64,000 nt of DNA from an uncultured Bacteroidota bacterium (lineage in GTDB: Bacteria; Bacteroidota; Bacteroidia; Flavobacteriales; Flavobacteriaceae): positions 1 to 64,000 of the forward strand of contig CAJWUI010000004.1 of assembly GCA_913047695.1 (NCBI GenBank), given 5' to 3'. The notes below the pieces were generated by a model. That model did not search any database, was not told the DNA's origin, and was given only the letters and a program-made list of their open reading frames with translations. Every line of letters starts with the position of its first letter. Position 1 is the first letter of the stretch. This document shows, one piece after another, positions 1-8,656 of the stretch. The translations under genes and the position numbers were made by a program.

Positions 1-1
1 A

Positions 2-52
2 CTAGGTCAAGGAGATCAATCCTCTAAAGATGGACCTCAAAGCCCGGAATAA
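2..52 (+). CDS. C-terminal tail of an upstream gene (partial)
   Basis: One forward frame is open from the window edge to a TAA at 50-52 and would encode a hydrophilic tail rich in Gly, Gln, Ser and Pro ending in PQSPE. The stop lies 12 bases before the next ATG, the tight spacing seen elsewhere in this window. Only 16 residues are visible, so neither function nor even coding status can be established. It could be non-coding leader instead. Confidence 0.35.
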   Translation, partial: LGQGDQSSKDGPQSPE

Positions 53-64
53 AAAAAATATAAA

Positions 65-841
65 ATGAATAAAGCAATATTATCAACCTTAAATTATAGA
101 ATTCTAATTGTAATAATAGAAACAATCTTAGTTTTTATATTATATAAACAATATGAAATATACATCGAAGTGGACTTTTTTATTTTTAGTATAGCTATTG
201 TATTTCCCTTAGTATTTTCCATTACTAGTGCTTATCAAAGGCGCCAAGAAGCCATAATGATATTCTCAGAATTTAGAAATAAAATAATTGATACTTCAAA
301 TATTTTATATGCTGTTAATGGTATTCATAAAAAAGATTATGATAAAATTTTCAGCGGTCTGATTGATATCCAACAAGATTTTATAGACCATCTAAAAAAT
401 GATAAAGACATCGATAATTTTCAGAGAATTAGACAGAAAAGGAAAAATATTTTCAAGGAAATAATATCCTACAAAGACCTTTACAATGAAAGAGAGAAGG
501 ATAGTTTAATTGCAACTAAAAATGAAATTTTTCTTTGTATGGAAAAATTAAATGGGCTTAAGCTTCACAGTACCCCTATTTCACTAAGGAGGTACTGCCT
601 TATCTTTATATATCTGTCACCATTTTTGTTCAACACAAAATTAATTACAGAAGGGCAATTTGAAATGTCATTGGGCATTGACCTTCCAGTTTCAATCCTT
701 TTTTCAATCACAATAAGTTTTATTCTTATGGCCCTGTATAATATACAGGACTATATAGAAAATCCATTTGATCAAAAAGGACTTGATGATCTTCAAATAG
801 ATCAAATGCAAATTTTTCAAAAGGAAAGCCTTTACGAGTAG
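65..841 (+). CDS. bestrophin-like membrane protein, copy 1
   Basis: This 258-residue protein has two hydrophobic segments near the N-terminus (about 12-28 and 36-55) and two near the C-terminus (about 175-190 and 205-228), with a charged helical middle. The segment SIAIVFPLVF followed by an RR-containing stretch, and the C-terminal IENPFD..GLDDL, resemble the bacterial bestrophin (UPF0187) chloride-channel pattern, where IEDPFG..DNDL is typical. That is a motif-level inference, not a confident family call. A clear paralogue lies at 4307-5044 on the other strand. Its 3' end overlaps the convergent symporter gene by 10 bases. If the inference holds, it would be an inner-membrane anion channel; otherwise it is an unknown membrane protein. 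Confidence 0.7.
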   Translation: MNKAILSTLNYRILIVIIETILVFILYKQYEIYIEVDFFIFSIAIVFPLVFSITSAYQRRQEAIMIFSEFRNKIIDTSNILYAVNGIHKKDYDKIFSGLIDIQQDFIDHLKNDKDIDNFQRIRQKRKNIFKEIISYKDLYNEREKDSLIATKNEIFLCMEKLNGLKLHSTPISLRRYCLIFIYLSPFLFNTKLITEGQFEMSLGIDLPVSILFSITISFILMALYNIQDYIENPFDQKGLDDLQIDQMQIFQKESLYE

Positions 842-2412
842 GTTCCAAGACCTATATAAATAAGTATAGTTACAAGACAAAGAATCGCCGATAAGTGCTT
901 GGTATATTTCCAAGTGCTCAAATCCAAGATATAAGTATCTTTTTCCTCTACAACTTTATTACTTGGATAGAGGTAAGAGACGGTAAACATTACTATCATA
1001 TTAAGGACAAATTCAATACCCCAAATATGAACAAAATGCAAATCAACAGGGATAATAAAGGTGCAGGTTAAATAAAATGAAAGACCAACTATCAAAGACA
1101 ATTTAGCGGCGATAGCTGAAATATTTTTTGTAAAAAAACCAGCAATCATTATCGAGGCTATAGGGATAAAGAAAATTCCGTTTAATTGCTGTAACAGCTG
1201 ATATAAACCATCAGGGGCATTAGCTACTAGTGGTGCAACAAGAATTGCAAATAATGCCAGAATAGTTGAAGTAATTTTACCTACTCGAACTAGTTTTGAG
1301 TCTGAACTTTTACGATTTATATAGCCTTTATAGAGGTCAATACTAAAAATAGTTGCAGCACTGTTAAGCACACTATTAAATGTACTTAATACTGCTCCCA
1401 TTATAATTGCTGCAAACACACCTATAAGACCTACTGGGAAAATTTTTTTTACCAGTTCGGGATAGATCATATCTTGCTGATCATATAAAGAATTTCCATA
1501 ATAATAGTATCCAATTACCCCTGGAAGGATAATAATTAATGGGACTAAAATTTTCAAAACCCCTGTAAAAAGAAGCCCTTTTTGGGCCTCGATTAAGTTT
1601 TTAGCACCTAATGCTCTTTGTATTATCGTTTGGTTCATACTCCAGAAATAAAGCTGGTTTATAACAAGTCCAGTGAAAAGTACTTCAAATGGTAAAACTG
1701 AATCTGCACTTCCTACCACATTAAATTTTTCAGGAGCAAATTCATATACTGATTTTAGGCCATTAAATAAATTTCCATTTCCAATATTATATAAGGCTAT
1801 ACAGGGAATAGCGAGCCCTCCTATCAAAAGACCATATCCATTTAATGTATCCGATACAGCGACAGCCTTAAGTCCTCCCATTATAGCATAGAGGGAACCA
1901 ATTAGTCCAATAACTATAACTGTAAGGGTAATACCCTGTTGCTTTGAAATTTGAAAGGCCTTAGAAATATCAAAAATACTTTCTAGGTTTATTGCACCAG
2001 TGTAAAGTACAATTGGAAGTATAGTCACTACAAATGAGATCATCAAAAAAAAGGCCACAAGAGCACGCGTTTGTTTATCAAATCTTTTTTCAAGATATTC
2101 TGGAATTGTAGTAAGTCCCATTTTTAAATATTTTGGAACAAAATAAACGGCGGCAGCTACAAGGGCAAGTGCAGAAGTAACCTCCCATGCAATGATTATA
2201 AAACCGTTTTTGTAAGAGGAGCCGTTCATTCCAATTAGATGTTCGGTAGAAATATTTGTAAGCAGCATTGATCCTGCAATTACAACTCCAGTTAGGCTTC
2301 TACCTCCTAAAAAATACCCGTCTTGAGAATTTAAATTTTCCTTTCTAAGGCGGTACCATGAATAAACTGCTACGAAAAGTGTGTAAGCTAAAAATGATAA
2401 TCCTGTAGTCAA
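832..2412 (-). CDS. sodium:solute symporter, SSS/SLC5 family
   Basis: The 526-residue product is almost entirely transmembrane helices, as expected for the 13-14 helix LeuT-fold sodium/solute symporters. The N-terminal GGRSLTG followed by TNISTEHLIGMNG is the characteristic SSS signature around helix 1 and the first half of the substrate and Na+ site. Length and pattern are closest to the sugar-transporting SglT/YidK branch, but the substrate cannot be read from sequence. It should import a small organic solute with Na+ across the inner membrane, fitting a cell that also carries a Na+-pumping NADH dehydrogenase. It is transcribed alone, converging on the bestrophin-like gene. Confidence 0.9.
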   Translation of the reverse strand: MTTGLSFLAYTLFVAVYSWYRLRKENLNSQDGYFLGGRSLTGVVIAGSMLLTNISTEHLIGMNGSSYKNGFIIIAWEVTSALALVAAAVYFVPKYLKMGLTTIPEYLEKRFDKQTRALVAFFLMISFVVTILPIVLYTGAINLESIFDISKAFQISKQQGITLTVIVIGLIGSLYAIMGGLKAVAVSDTLNGYGLLIGGLAIPCIALYNIGNGNLFNGLKSVYEFAPEKFNVVGSADSVLPFEVLFTGLVINQLYFWSMNQTIIQRALGAKNLIEAQKGLLFTGVLKILVPLIIILPGVIGYYYYGNSLYDQQDMIYPELVKKIFPVGLIGVFAAIIMGAVLSTFNSVLNSAATIFSIDLYKGYINRKSSDSKLVRVGKITSTILALFAILVAPLVANAPDGLYQLLQQLNGIFFIPIASIMIAGFFTKNISAIAAKLSLIVGLSFYLTCTFIIPVDLHFVHIWGIEFVLNMIVMFTVSYLYPSNKVVEEKDTYILDLSTWKYTKHLSAILCLVTILIYIGLGTYS

Positions 2413-2522
2413 AATATAATGAGTTAAAATATTTTAATATCTACTAGTTAAGACATTATTCATCTGAATTGGTCAAAAAAACTAGCGTTCGTAAGTTAGC
2501 TAGCCTATTTGTTATTAAAAAA

Positions 2523-4229
2523 TTATTTACTTGAAATTATATAATTATTAACCCTTTCCTCCAATATTGGCAATGTTACAGTGCCTATTTCTAAAATTAC
2601 TTCATGAAATTGGCGAATATCAAAAAGATCACCTAACTCTCTCTCAGCTTTACTTCTTAATTCTCTGATTTTCATTTCACCTGTTTTATAGGCTAAGGCT
2701 TGACCAGGCCAAGAAATATACCTATCAATTTCAGTATTTATTTCATGAATGGATAGCGATGTGTTTTCTTCCATAAAAGATACGGCCTCATCTCTAGTCC
2801 ATCCAAAAGCATGAATTCCTGTATCGACAACTAGTCTGCAAGCACGCCACATTTCGTAGGTAAACTTTCCAAATTTTTCATATGCAGTAGTGTAAATTCC
2901 CATTTCTTCTGCTAAAAATTCTGTGTACAGGCCCCAGCCCTCACCATACGCTGATAGATAAAGATTTCGTCTAAATTTGGGAATAGTTTCAGGTAGTTCA
3001 TTATTTAGACTTCCCTGAAGGTGATGTCCTGGAACTGCCTCATGAGCTGTGAGCGAAGGGATTAAATATAGAGGTCTACTTGGAAGGTTATAAGTATTTA
3101 CCCAATAGTAACCTGGATCAGTACTCTCAGCAGAAGTCCCTATATACCTTCCAGCTGTATACTTGGGGGCAATGGCATCCGGTACTGGAGCTACTCCGTA
3201 GGGTTTTCTAGGTAATGTTTTAAAAAAACGAGGTAATTGCTCATCCAATTTTTTGGCAATATTCCTAGCATGTTTTAAAAGTTCATCAGCTGTTTTAGGA
3301 TAAAACTGGGGATCAGTTCTTAGGAATTTGATAAATGATTTTAAACTTCCTTTATAACCTAACCCTTTAACAATCAATTTCATTTCTTTTTTTATTCTGG
3401 AAACTTCTTGTAATCCTTTTTCATGAATACTTTCTGCAGATTCATTTGTTTGAGTAGTATAAAAATCGATACGACTTTGATAGTAATCACTTCCATTTGG
3501 AGTCTGAGAGACACCTATCGTTTTTCTTGTATTTGGATAATAGGTAGTTTCAAAAAACTCTTTAACGGATTTAAAAGCAGGAATTACTTCATTTCTTACA
3601 ACATCTCTTGCGGCTAGTTGAAGGGAATCTTTATCTTTTTTTGAGAGCTGAGAAGGAAGTTTTAAAAAAGGCGAGTAGTAAAAGTTCTCTTCTGCACTAT
3701 CTGTAATATGTAAGTTATAAGTGGATTCATATCCTTTAAAAATAACTAAAGGCTGTCCCATACCAGCATCTAAACCTTTTTTAATCAAAACCTTTTGTTG
3801 ATTGATATAATTAGGAATTGCTTTTAGAAGTTTTAAGTATTTAACGGCACTTTTTTTATCCGTAAGCGGCCTCACGCGAAAAGTAAGACTAAGATGAAAA
3901 CCTCCATCAGATAGAATTGGATTCCAATGTGTTTTAAATTTATATTTAACTATTGTTTCATTCAAGACAAAATTTAAAAGCTTATATGAAATTTGAGAAT
4001 CCTCGGATAATTTTTCAACATTAACTGATTTTAGTTGTGTTTTGAGTGAATCGCAAAAGCTCGCATAGTCCTCAAAATGTGACTCGGTATATTGACCAAG
4101 AGGTGAATCATCTGCTTTAGCATTATAGTTCTCATAAGAATCAATTATTGTATTTAATTGTCTCTCGCTTATCAATTTAGAACAGCTAAAAAGGAAAAAA
4201 AATGAAACGAGAATAATTTGTACTTTCAT
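2523..4229 (-). CDS. DUF885 family lipoprotein, putative metallopeptidase
   Basis: The 568-residue protein starts with a lipoprotein signal peptide (FFFLFSC, Cys about residue 16), so it is probably exported and lipid-anchored. The family hallmark HEAVPGHHLQ lies at residues 396-405 and contains an HExxxxHH-type arrangement thought to bind metal. A conserved Gly-Glu-Gly-Trp (GEGWGLY) segment follows about 30 residues later. Length matches DUF885 proteins. The family is related to zinc metallopeptidases, but the substrate is not established for most members, so a peptidase role is an inference. It is monocistronic or loosely linked to the membrane protein gene upstream at 4307. Confidence 0.88.
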   Translation of the reverse strand: MKVQIILVSFFFLFSCSKLISERQLNTIIDSYENYNAKADDSPLGQYTESHFEDYASFCDSLKTQLKSVNVEKLSEDSQISYKLLNFVLNETIVKYKFKTHWNPILSDGGFHLSLTFRVRPLTDKKSAVKYLKLLKAIPNYINQQKVLIKKGLDAGMGQPLVIFKGYESTYNLHITDSAEENFYYSPFLKLPSQLSKKDKDSLQLAARDVVRNEVIPAFKSVKEFFETTYYPNTRKTIGVSQTPNGSDYYQSRIDFYTTQTNESAESIHEKGLQEVSRIKKEMKLIVKGLGYKGSLKSFIKFLRTDPQFYPKTADELLKHARNIAKKLDEQLPRFFKTLPRKPYGVAPVPDAIAPKYTAGRYIGTSAESTDPGYYWVNTYNLPSRPLYLIPSLTAHEAVPGHHLQGSLNNELPETIPKFRRNLYLSAYGEGWGLYTEFLAEEMGIYTTAYEKFGKFTYEMWRACRLVVDTGIHAFGWTRDEAVSFMEENTSLSIHEINTEIDRYISWPGQALAYKTGEMKIRELRSKAERELGDLFDIRQFHEVILEIGTVTLPILEERVNNYIISSK

Positions 4230-4306
4230 TAAATTAAAACTAGATTTTCGGATTAAAACATTTATAATCTATCAATACCAACTTTGTAGATTAAGTTAAT
4301 ATAGAC

Positions 4307-5044
4307 TTATTTACGACCTATTTTAAAAAGCTTGAATTTAATATCGTCCAGTCCCTCATCATCAAAAGGATACTCCATTTGATCTTGAATATTATATAAT
4401 GAAATTAAAATGAACTCACTCAATACAACTATAAAATAGGTGAGCCAGCTAGGGTTTTCAAAGCCTATTTTATTAATTATGGTGGGAGTATATACTGCCG
4501 GAAAAATATAAATAAATATTAAACAGTAAGCCTTAAGACTCACTGGTGTTCTGTGGGAGTGGATGGCGATAAGATTATCAGCGCTGTCAATCACATCTCT
4601 TAAAAAACGAAATATTTTTTCTTTTGTACCTCTACCAATTAATTCCCCGTTGACTTTTATAAACTCTGAAATGGCTTTGAGTTTGAGATCATAGTCTGAG
4701 GTATTTTCACTTTTTGTGTTAAGGTGCGAAAATAACCCTACATTGATTTGTTCCAGTAGTTTTTGACTATCTGATTTAAGCTCATCGGTAAGTTTTGAAT
4801 GTTGGAAAAAGTGCTCAACTGTTTTAAGGCCAGCTCTAAACCTGCTCAAATGTTCTAGTGCCTTTTCTCTTCTTCTAAAAGCTCCTCTTATTGTAAATAC
4901 TAAAGGAAAAATGATAGCAATACTCATAAGAGTTAAGTCAATATTATAAACAACTTTAAAATTGTACGCTATATATGGTACAAGAAGTGATAAGACCAAA
5001 GTAATCAGTGTCCTAAAATTGATTATGATGAGGTAACGAGACAT
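4307..5044 (-). CDS. bestrophin-like membrane protein, copy 2
   Basis: This 245-residue protein is a paralogue of the product of 65-841. Shared blocks are SIAI(V/I)FPLVF near residue 41, an RR(E/Q) stretch just after it, a TP(I/V)SL..YCLIFIY block near residue 165, and LYNIQD..E.PFD..GLDD at the C-terminus. The four hydrophobic segments occur at equivalent positions. The C-terminal block again recalls bestrophin channels. The central region has diverged strongly, which suggests an old duplication or separate acquisition rather than a recent copy. It is read away from the CotH-like gene, whose start is only 41 bases away, so the two promoters must overlap. Confidence 0.7.
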   Translation of the reverse strand: MSRYLIIINFRTLITLVLSLLVPYIAYNFKVVYNIDLTLMSIAIIFPLVFTIRGAFRRREKALEHLSRFRAGLKTVEHFFQHSKLTDELKSDSQKLLEQINVGLFSHLNTKSENTSDYDLKLKAISEFIKVNGELIGRGTKEKIFRFLRDVIDSADNLIAIHSHRTPVSLKAYCLIFIYIFPAVYTPTIINKIGFENPSWLTYFIVVLSEFILISLYNIQDQMEYPFDDEGLDDIKFKLFKIGRK

Positions 5045-5085
5045 AAAAACAATTGTTATATTTGAGTAAATTTATTATTAAAATC

Positions 5086-6105
5086 ATGAAGAAACAAGTA
5101 ATATTCCTGTTCATTATTTTGCTGTCTACGATAATTTCAGCACAAAAACCTTTAAAATCAGATCTACTCTATTCTGATCAATCTCCTCTAGAAATCAAAT
5201 TAAGTTATTCGAACAAAGAAATGAACCAAAAAACTGATGATTCAACTTATATAAAGGTTCCTATGGAGTTTTTTCATGGTGACAAATGGTCAACCATCGA
5301 AGTTAGATTGAGAGCGAGGGGAAATTTTAGACGTAATACCTGCTATTTTCCGCCCATAAAAATGAAAATAAAAAAAGATCAAACTGCAGGAACGATTTTC
5401 GAAGGTAATAAAACAATGAAACTCGTTTTACCATGTAAATTAGAATCAGAAAACAATGATAATATCTTACAAGAGTTTATAGCATACAAAATTTATGAAA
5501 TGGTCTCCCCCTATCATTTTAAAACAAAGAGAGTAAACATTGATTTCAACGAAATCAGGGGTAAAAAAACTAAAAACTTCAAATTGAAAGGATTCTTAAT
5601 TGAGGACGACAAACGTGTTGCTAAACGTCATGAGGGTAAAGTATTTGAGCGATTTGTTCATCCAATGGGAATGCAGCATTTAACTTCCGTACATAACGCA
5701 TTTTTTCAGTTTCTTCTTGGTAATACTGACTTTTCAGTAGCATACCAGCATAATGGAAAGTTACTTTATGTAGAAAAACAAATTATTCCACTGCCTTACG
5801 ATTTTGATATGACGGGTTGGGTAAATCCTAGTTATGCAACTGTAAACCAATCTTTGGGAATAAAATCTGTTCAAGAAAGGGTTTATCGTGGTTTCAAAAG
5901 AGAACAAAAATATTTTGATCAAGTTAGGGCAGAATTTATTTCCAAAAAGACTGAACTTTTAGATATGGTCTCAAGTTTTAAATCTGAGTTTTCTAATCCA
6001 AAAGAATTCGAAAATATGTTTGAATTCATGAACGACTTTTATGAAATATTAGAAGATGATTCCAAATTTGATAAGAGAATTGTATCTCAAGCGAGAACAA
6101 AATAA
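5086..6105 (+). CDS. secreted CotH-like protein (putative protein kinase fold)
   Basis: An ATG at 5086 gives a 339-residue protein with a clean signal peptide (MKKQVIFLFIILLSTIISAQ); the upstream in-frame TTG at 5053 would spoil it and is rejected. The block GNTDFSV (about residue 218) followed by PYDFDMTGWVNP (about 246) matches the pattern of CotH-family atypical kinases, where a metal-binding Asp lies in a P-Y/W-D-x-D motif. I therefore suspect a CotH-like secreted or periplasmic protein, but the family call rests on these motifs only. A possible promoter element TATATTTG lies at 5057-5064. The neighbour downstream is a secreted phosphatase-like enzyme. Confidence 0.65.
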   Translation: MKKQVIFLFIILLSTIISAQKPLKSDLLYSDQSPLEIKLSYSNKEMNQKTDDSTYIKVPMEFFHGDKWSTIEVRLRARGNFRRNTCYFPPIKMKIKKDQTAGTIFEGNKTMKLVLPCKLESENNDNILQEFIAYKIYEMVSPYHFKTKRVNIDFNEIRGKKTKNFKLKGFLIEDDKRVAKRHEGKVFERFVHPMGMQHLTSVHNAFFQFLLGNTDFSVAYQHNGKLLYVEKQIIPLPYDFDMTGWVNPSYATVNQSLGIKSVQERVYRGFKREQKYFDQVRAEFISKKTELLDMVSSFKSEFSNPKEFENMFEFMNDFYEILEDDSKFDKRIVSQARTK

Positions 6106-6246
6106 TTTTTTGTATGAAAAACTCTAACAAACTTTCAATTTAATCATGACCGTAAAATTTTTAAAAATATATTTAATCAATTAAATTTTGTGAATCAAAA
6201 TTTGTTCAAGTGTTCTTCAACGCTGGTTTAATTTCTAATTATATAT

Positions 6247-7578
6247 ATGTTATTACTTCGAAAAGAAATTTACTCAATTTTACTTATTTGTTATATCTCT
6301 TTGATATCCTGTTCTGCTCAGAATCATGACCACATCGGTCTTCATCACTGGGAGATTCCAAGTAAAAATCCTGATAGAATCATATTAACTTTTCATGAGG
6401 ATCCATCTGAGTCTAGAGCCGTTACATGGCGAACAGATACAACTATTAAGAATGCTTATGCTGAAATTGCTGAAGCAACAGTAAATTCAAATTTTGTAAC
6501 AAATTCGAAAAAGTATATGGCAAAAACTGAGACATTTGATCTGGGACTTTATAAAGGGAATAAATCACTAAAAGTACATTATCACAGTGTTGCATTTAAT
6601 TATCTAAAACCAAATAAAATTTATGTATATCGAGTTGGTGATGGTAAATCGCATTGGTCTGAGTGGATACAATTTAAAACAGCAAAAAATGAGTACGCAC
6701 CCACAAAATTTGTCTATTTTGGGGATGCTCAAAATGATGTATTATCACACTGGTCCCGTGTCATTAGAATGGCTTATCAAAATGCTCCTGATGCTTCATT
6801 TGTAATTCATGCAGGAGATCTTATTAATAATGCTCATAAAGATTACGAGTGGGCACAATGGTTTAAATCAGGTGGGTTTATTCATAGCCAATGGACAGCT
6901 ATACCTGTTGTTGGTAATCATGAATTTATCCCTTTGAACCGAGGCGACGAAAGAAAATTAGCTATTCAGTGGAAACCGCAATTTACACTCCCAATTGAAA
7001 AGGAATTAGATGAAAAATTACACGAAACTGTTTATACTGTTGATTATCAAGATATTCGAATTATAGTACTTAACTCAAATGGTATGCTCAAAGAACAAAC
7101 TCAATATGTTGAGCAGCAATTAAAAAAATCAACTGCTAAATGGAATATTATTACATGCCATCATTCGGTATTCTCACCAGCTGAAGGTCGAGATTTCGAG
7201 TATGCAAGAAAAAAGTGGAAACCATTATTTGATGAGTTTAATGTTGATTTAGTCTTAAACGGACACGATCACACATATGCTCGAGGCCATGTGCCAACAA
7301 TATCAACAACTAAGGGTTCTAAAAATCTTGGTACGATATATGTAACGTCCGTTAGTGGCCCAAAACAATATCCATTGGATCGGGAACAGATAAAAAGGTA
7401 TTCAAAAGAAGGCTACCAGTTAGACAAATCTGCTGAACAAACTCAATTTTTTCAAGTTATTACAATAGAGAATAACAAATTAATATATGTAGCTTATAAT
7501 GCACTTGGAGAAGAATACGATAGAGCTGTAATTATTAAAGATTTTGATTCAGGAGAGAAAGAACTTCGAGTAAAATAA
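6247..7578 (+). CDS. purple acid phosphatase-like metallophosphoesterase
   Basis: The 443-residue product has a signal peptide ending at an SCSAQ segment, possibly a lipobox. An N-terminal fibronectin-like purple acid phosphatase domain follows (VTWRTD near residue 60), then a calcineurin-like catalytic domain. Metal-binding motifs are in order: FGDAQND, HAGDLINN, GNHEF, CHHSVF and NGHDHTYARG. These support hydrolysis of phosphoesters outside the inner membrane, probably for phosphate scavenging. The GDxxY tyrosine that gives true purple acid phosphatases their colour is replaced by Asn in HAGDLINN, so metal content or chemistry may differ. The gene is probably monocistronic, with an AT-rich inverted repeat at its end. 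Confidence 0.87.
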   Translation: MLLLRKEIYSILLICYISLISCSAQNHDHIGLHHWEIPSKNPDRIILTFHEDPSESRAVTWRTDTTIKNAYAEIAEATVNSNFVTNSKKYMAKTETFDLGLYKGNKSLKVHYHSVAFNYLKPNKIYVYRVGDGKSHWSEWIQFKTAKNEYAPTKFVYFGDAQNDVLSHWSRVIRMAYQNAPDASFVIHAGDLINNAHKDYEWAQWFKSGGFIHSQWTAIPVVGNHEFIPLNRGDERKLAIQWKPQFTLPIEKELDEKLHETVYTVDYQDIRIIVLNSNGMLKEQTQYVEQQLKKSTAKWNIITCHHSVFSPAEGRDFEYARKKWKPLFDEFNVDLVLNGHDHTYARGHVPTISTTKGSKNLGTIYVTSVSGPKQYPLDREQIKRYSKEGYQLDKSAEQTQFFQVITIENNKLIYVAYNALGEEYDRAVIIKDFDSGEKELRVK

Positions 7579-7603
7579 AATTTATTTGAATAAATTTTAT
7601 TTT
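7572..7603 (+). terminator. 15-bp perfect inverted repeat after the phosphatase gene
   Basis: Two perfect 15-base arms (7572-7586 and 7589-7603) are separated by only two bases. They include the stop codon of the phosphatase gene, and the right arm ends in TTTT. The hairpin contains only A:T pairs, so it would be a weak intrinsic terminator on its own, but its position at the gene end and perfect symmetry suggest a termination or mRNA 3'-end stabilising role. Confidence 0.5.
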
Positions 7604-7652
7604 AACCAACATAAGTTTGCTTATATTTTAAAGCTTAACTTTAGTTCTAATA

Positions 7653-8651
7653 ATGGATTTAAAGAGAAACTTTATTGATGCAGTTATTGCATGGGTCGAT
7701 GGTTCTGAATCTAAATTAAATAAAAAAAGAAATCACTATCTCAATCTAAGTCTTAAACAACAAATTCCTGGAGCTGCAAATACACGTTTTAGGTCTTTGT
7801 ATGAGATTAGATATTGCGTTTTATCGATTTTAAAATTTGCTCCATTTATAAGAAAGATTTTTATAGTAACTGACAAACAGGATCCAAAGATATCTTCAAT
7901 TGTAAAAAAATATTTTCCAGAGCGTATCTCTGACTTTAGAATTGTTGATCATTCTGAAATTTTCGAAGGTTTTGAATCTTATTTACCGACATTTAATAGT
8001 ATTTGTATTTCAAATATGTTGTGGAAAATTAAAGGCCTATCAGATCAGTTTATTTATTTTAATGATGATGTTTTTATAGTTCGTCCAACAAACCCATCTA
8101 CATTTTTTAAAAATAATAAACCTGTTTTAAGAGGAAAATGGAGGCTACCTCCTTATGAGAGAATTTTTTGGGACAAAACAAAATTTTTTTTACTTAAGCT
8201 TTTTATGGGTGTGGCAAAAGAAAAAACTCCTTCATTTCAAATTAATCAATGGAACGCTGCTAAATTACTAGGTTTTAATTTTAGATATTTTATGTCGGGA
8301 CATGTTCCCTTAGCCTTGAATAAAAAAAACTTAGAAGAATTTTTTACTGATCATCCTAAGATCCTAAAAGAAAATATTGTTTATCGTTTTAGGAATTATA
8401 ATCAGTTTAATACAGTTTCACTAGCTAATCATGTTGAGTATAAAAATGGAAATTTGAATGTGAACTCTTCTAATAGTTTGTATGTAAAACCCTATAAACG
8501 AAAAGATAGCTACATTTTGAAAAAGTTTTTGAATTACCAAAAGGACAAAGAAATATTATTTCTTTGTGTTCAAAGTTTAGATTTGGCATCCAAGTCAGTT
8601 CAACATCTCGTCCAAAAAAAAATGAATGAAATATTAGAAATCGATCTTTAA
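7653..8651 (+). CDS. Stealth-family sugar-phosphate transferase
   Basis: The 332-residue protein carries the conserved regions of the Stealth family in order. CR1 is AVIAWVDGSE at about residues 11-20. CR2 runs from RFRSLYEIRYCVLSI through IRKIFIVTD and LPTFNS to FIYFNDDVFIVRP. CR3 is near YFMSGHVPLAL. Stealth proteins transfer hexose-1-phosphate to build phosphodiester-linked polysaccharides, so this enzyme probably makes a surface or capsular glycan in the cytoplasm. It is followed after five bases by a glycosyltransferase, and the two likely act on the same polymer. No flippase or polymerase gene is nearby, so the substrate is unknown. Confidence 0.9.
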   Translation: MDLKRNFIDAVIAWVDGSESKLNKKRNHYLNLSLKQQIPGAANTRFRSLYEIRYCVLSILKFAPFIRKIFIVTDKQDPKISSIVKKYFPERISDFRIVDHSEIFEGFESYLPTFNSICISNMLWKIKGLSDQFIYFNDDVFIVRPTNPSTFFKNNKPVLRGKWRLPPYERIFWDKTKFFLLKLFMGVAKEKTPSFQINQWNAAKLLGFNFRYFMSGHVPLALNKKNLEEFFTDHPKILKENIVYRFRNYNQFNTVSLANHVEYKNGNLNVNSSNSLYVKPYKRKDSYILKKFLNYQKDKEILFLCVQSLDLASKSVQHLVQKKMNEILEIDL

Positions 8652-8656
8652 ATTTT

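Noticed and set aside
6183-6203. AT-rich hairpin (AAATTTTG / CAAAATTT) after the CotH-like gene
   Set aside because: Eight A:T-rich pairs about 80 bases after the stop and not followed by a T run; not enough to call a terminator.
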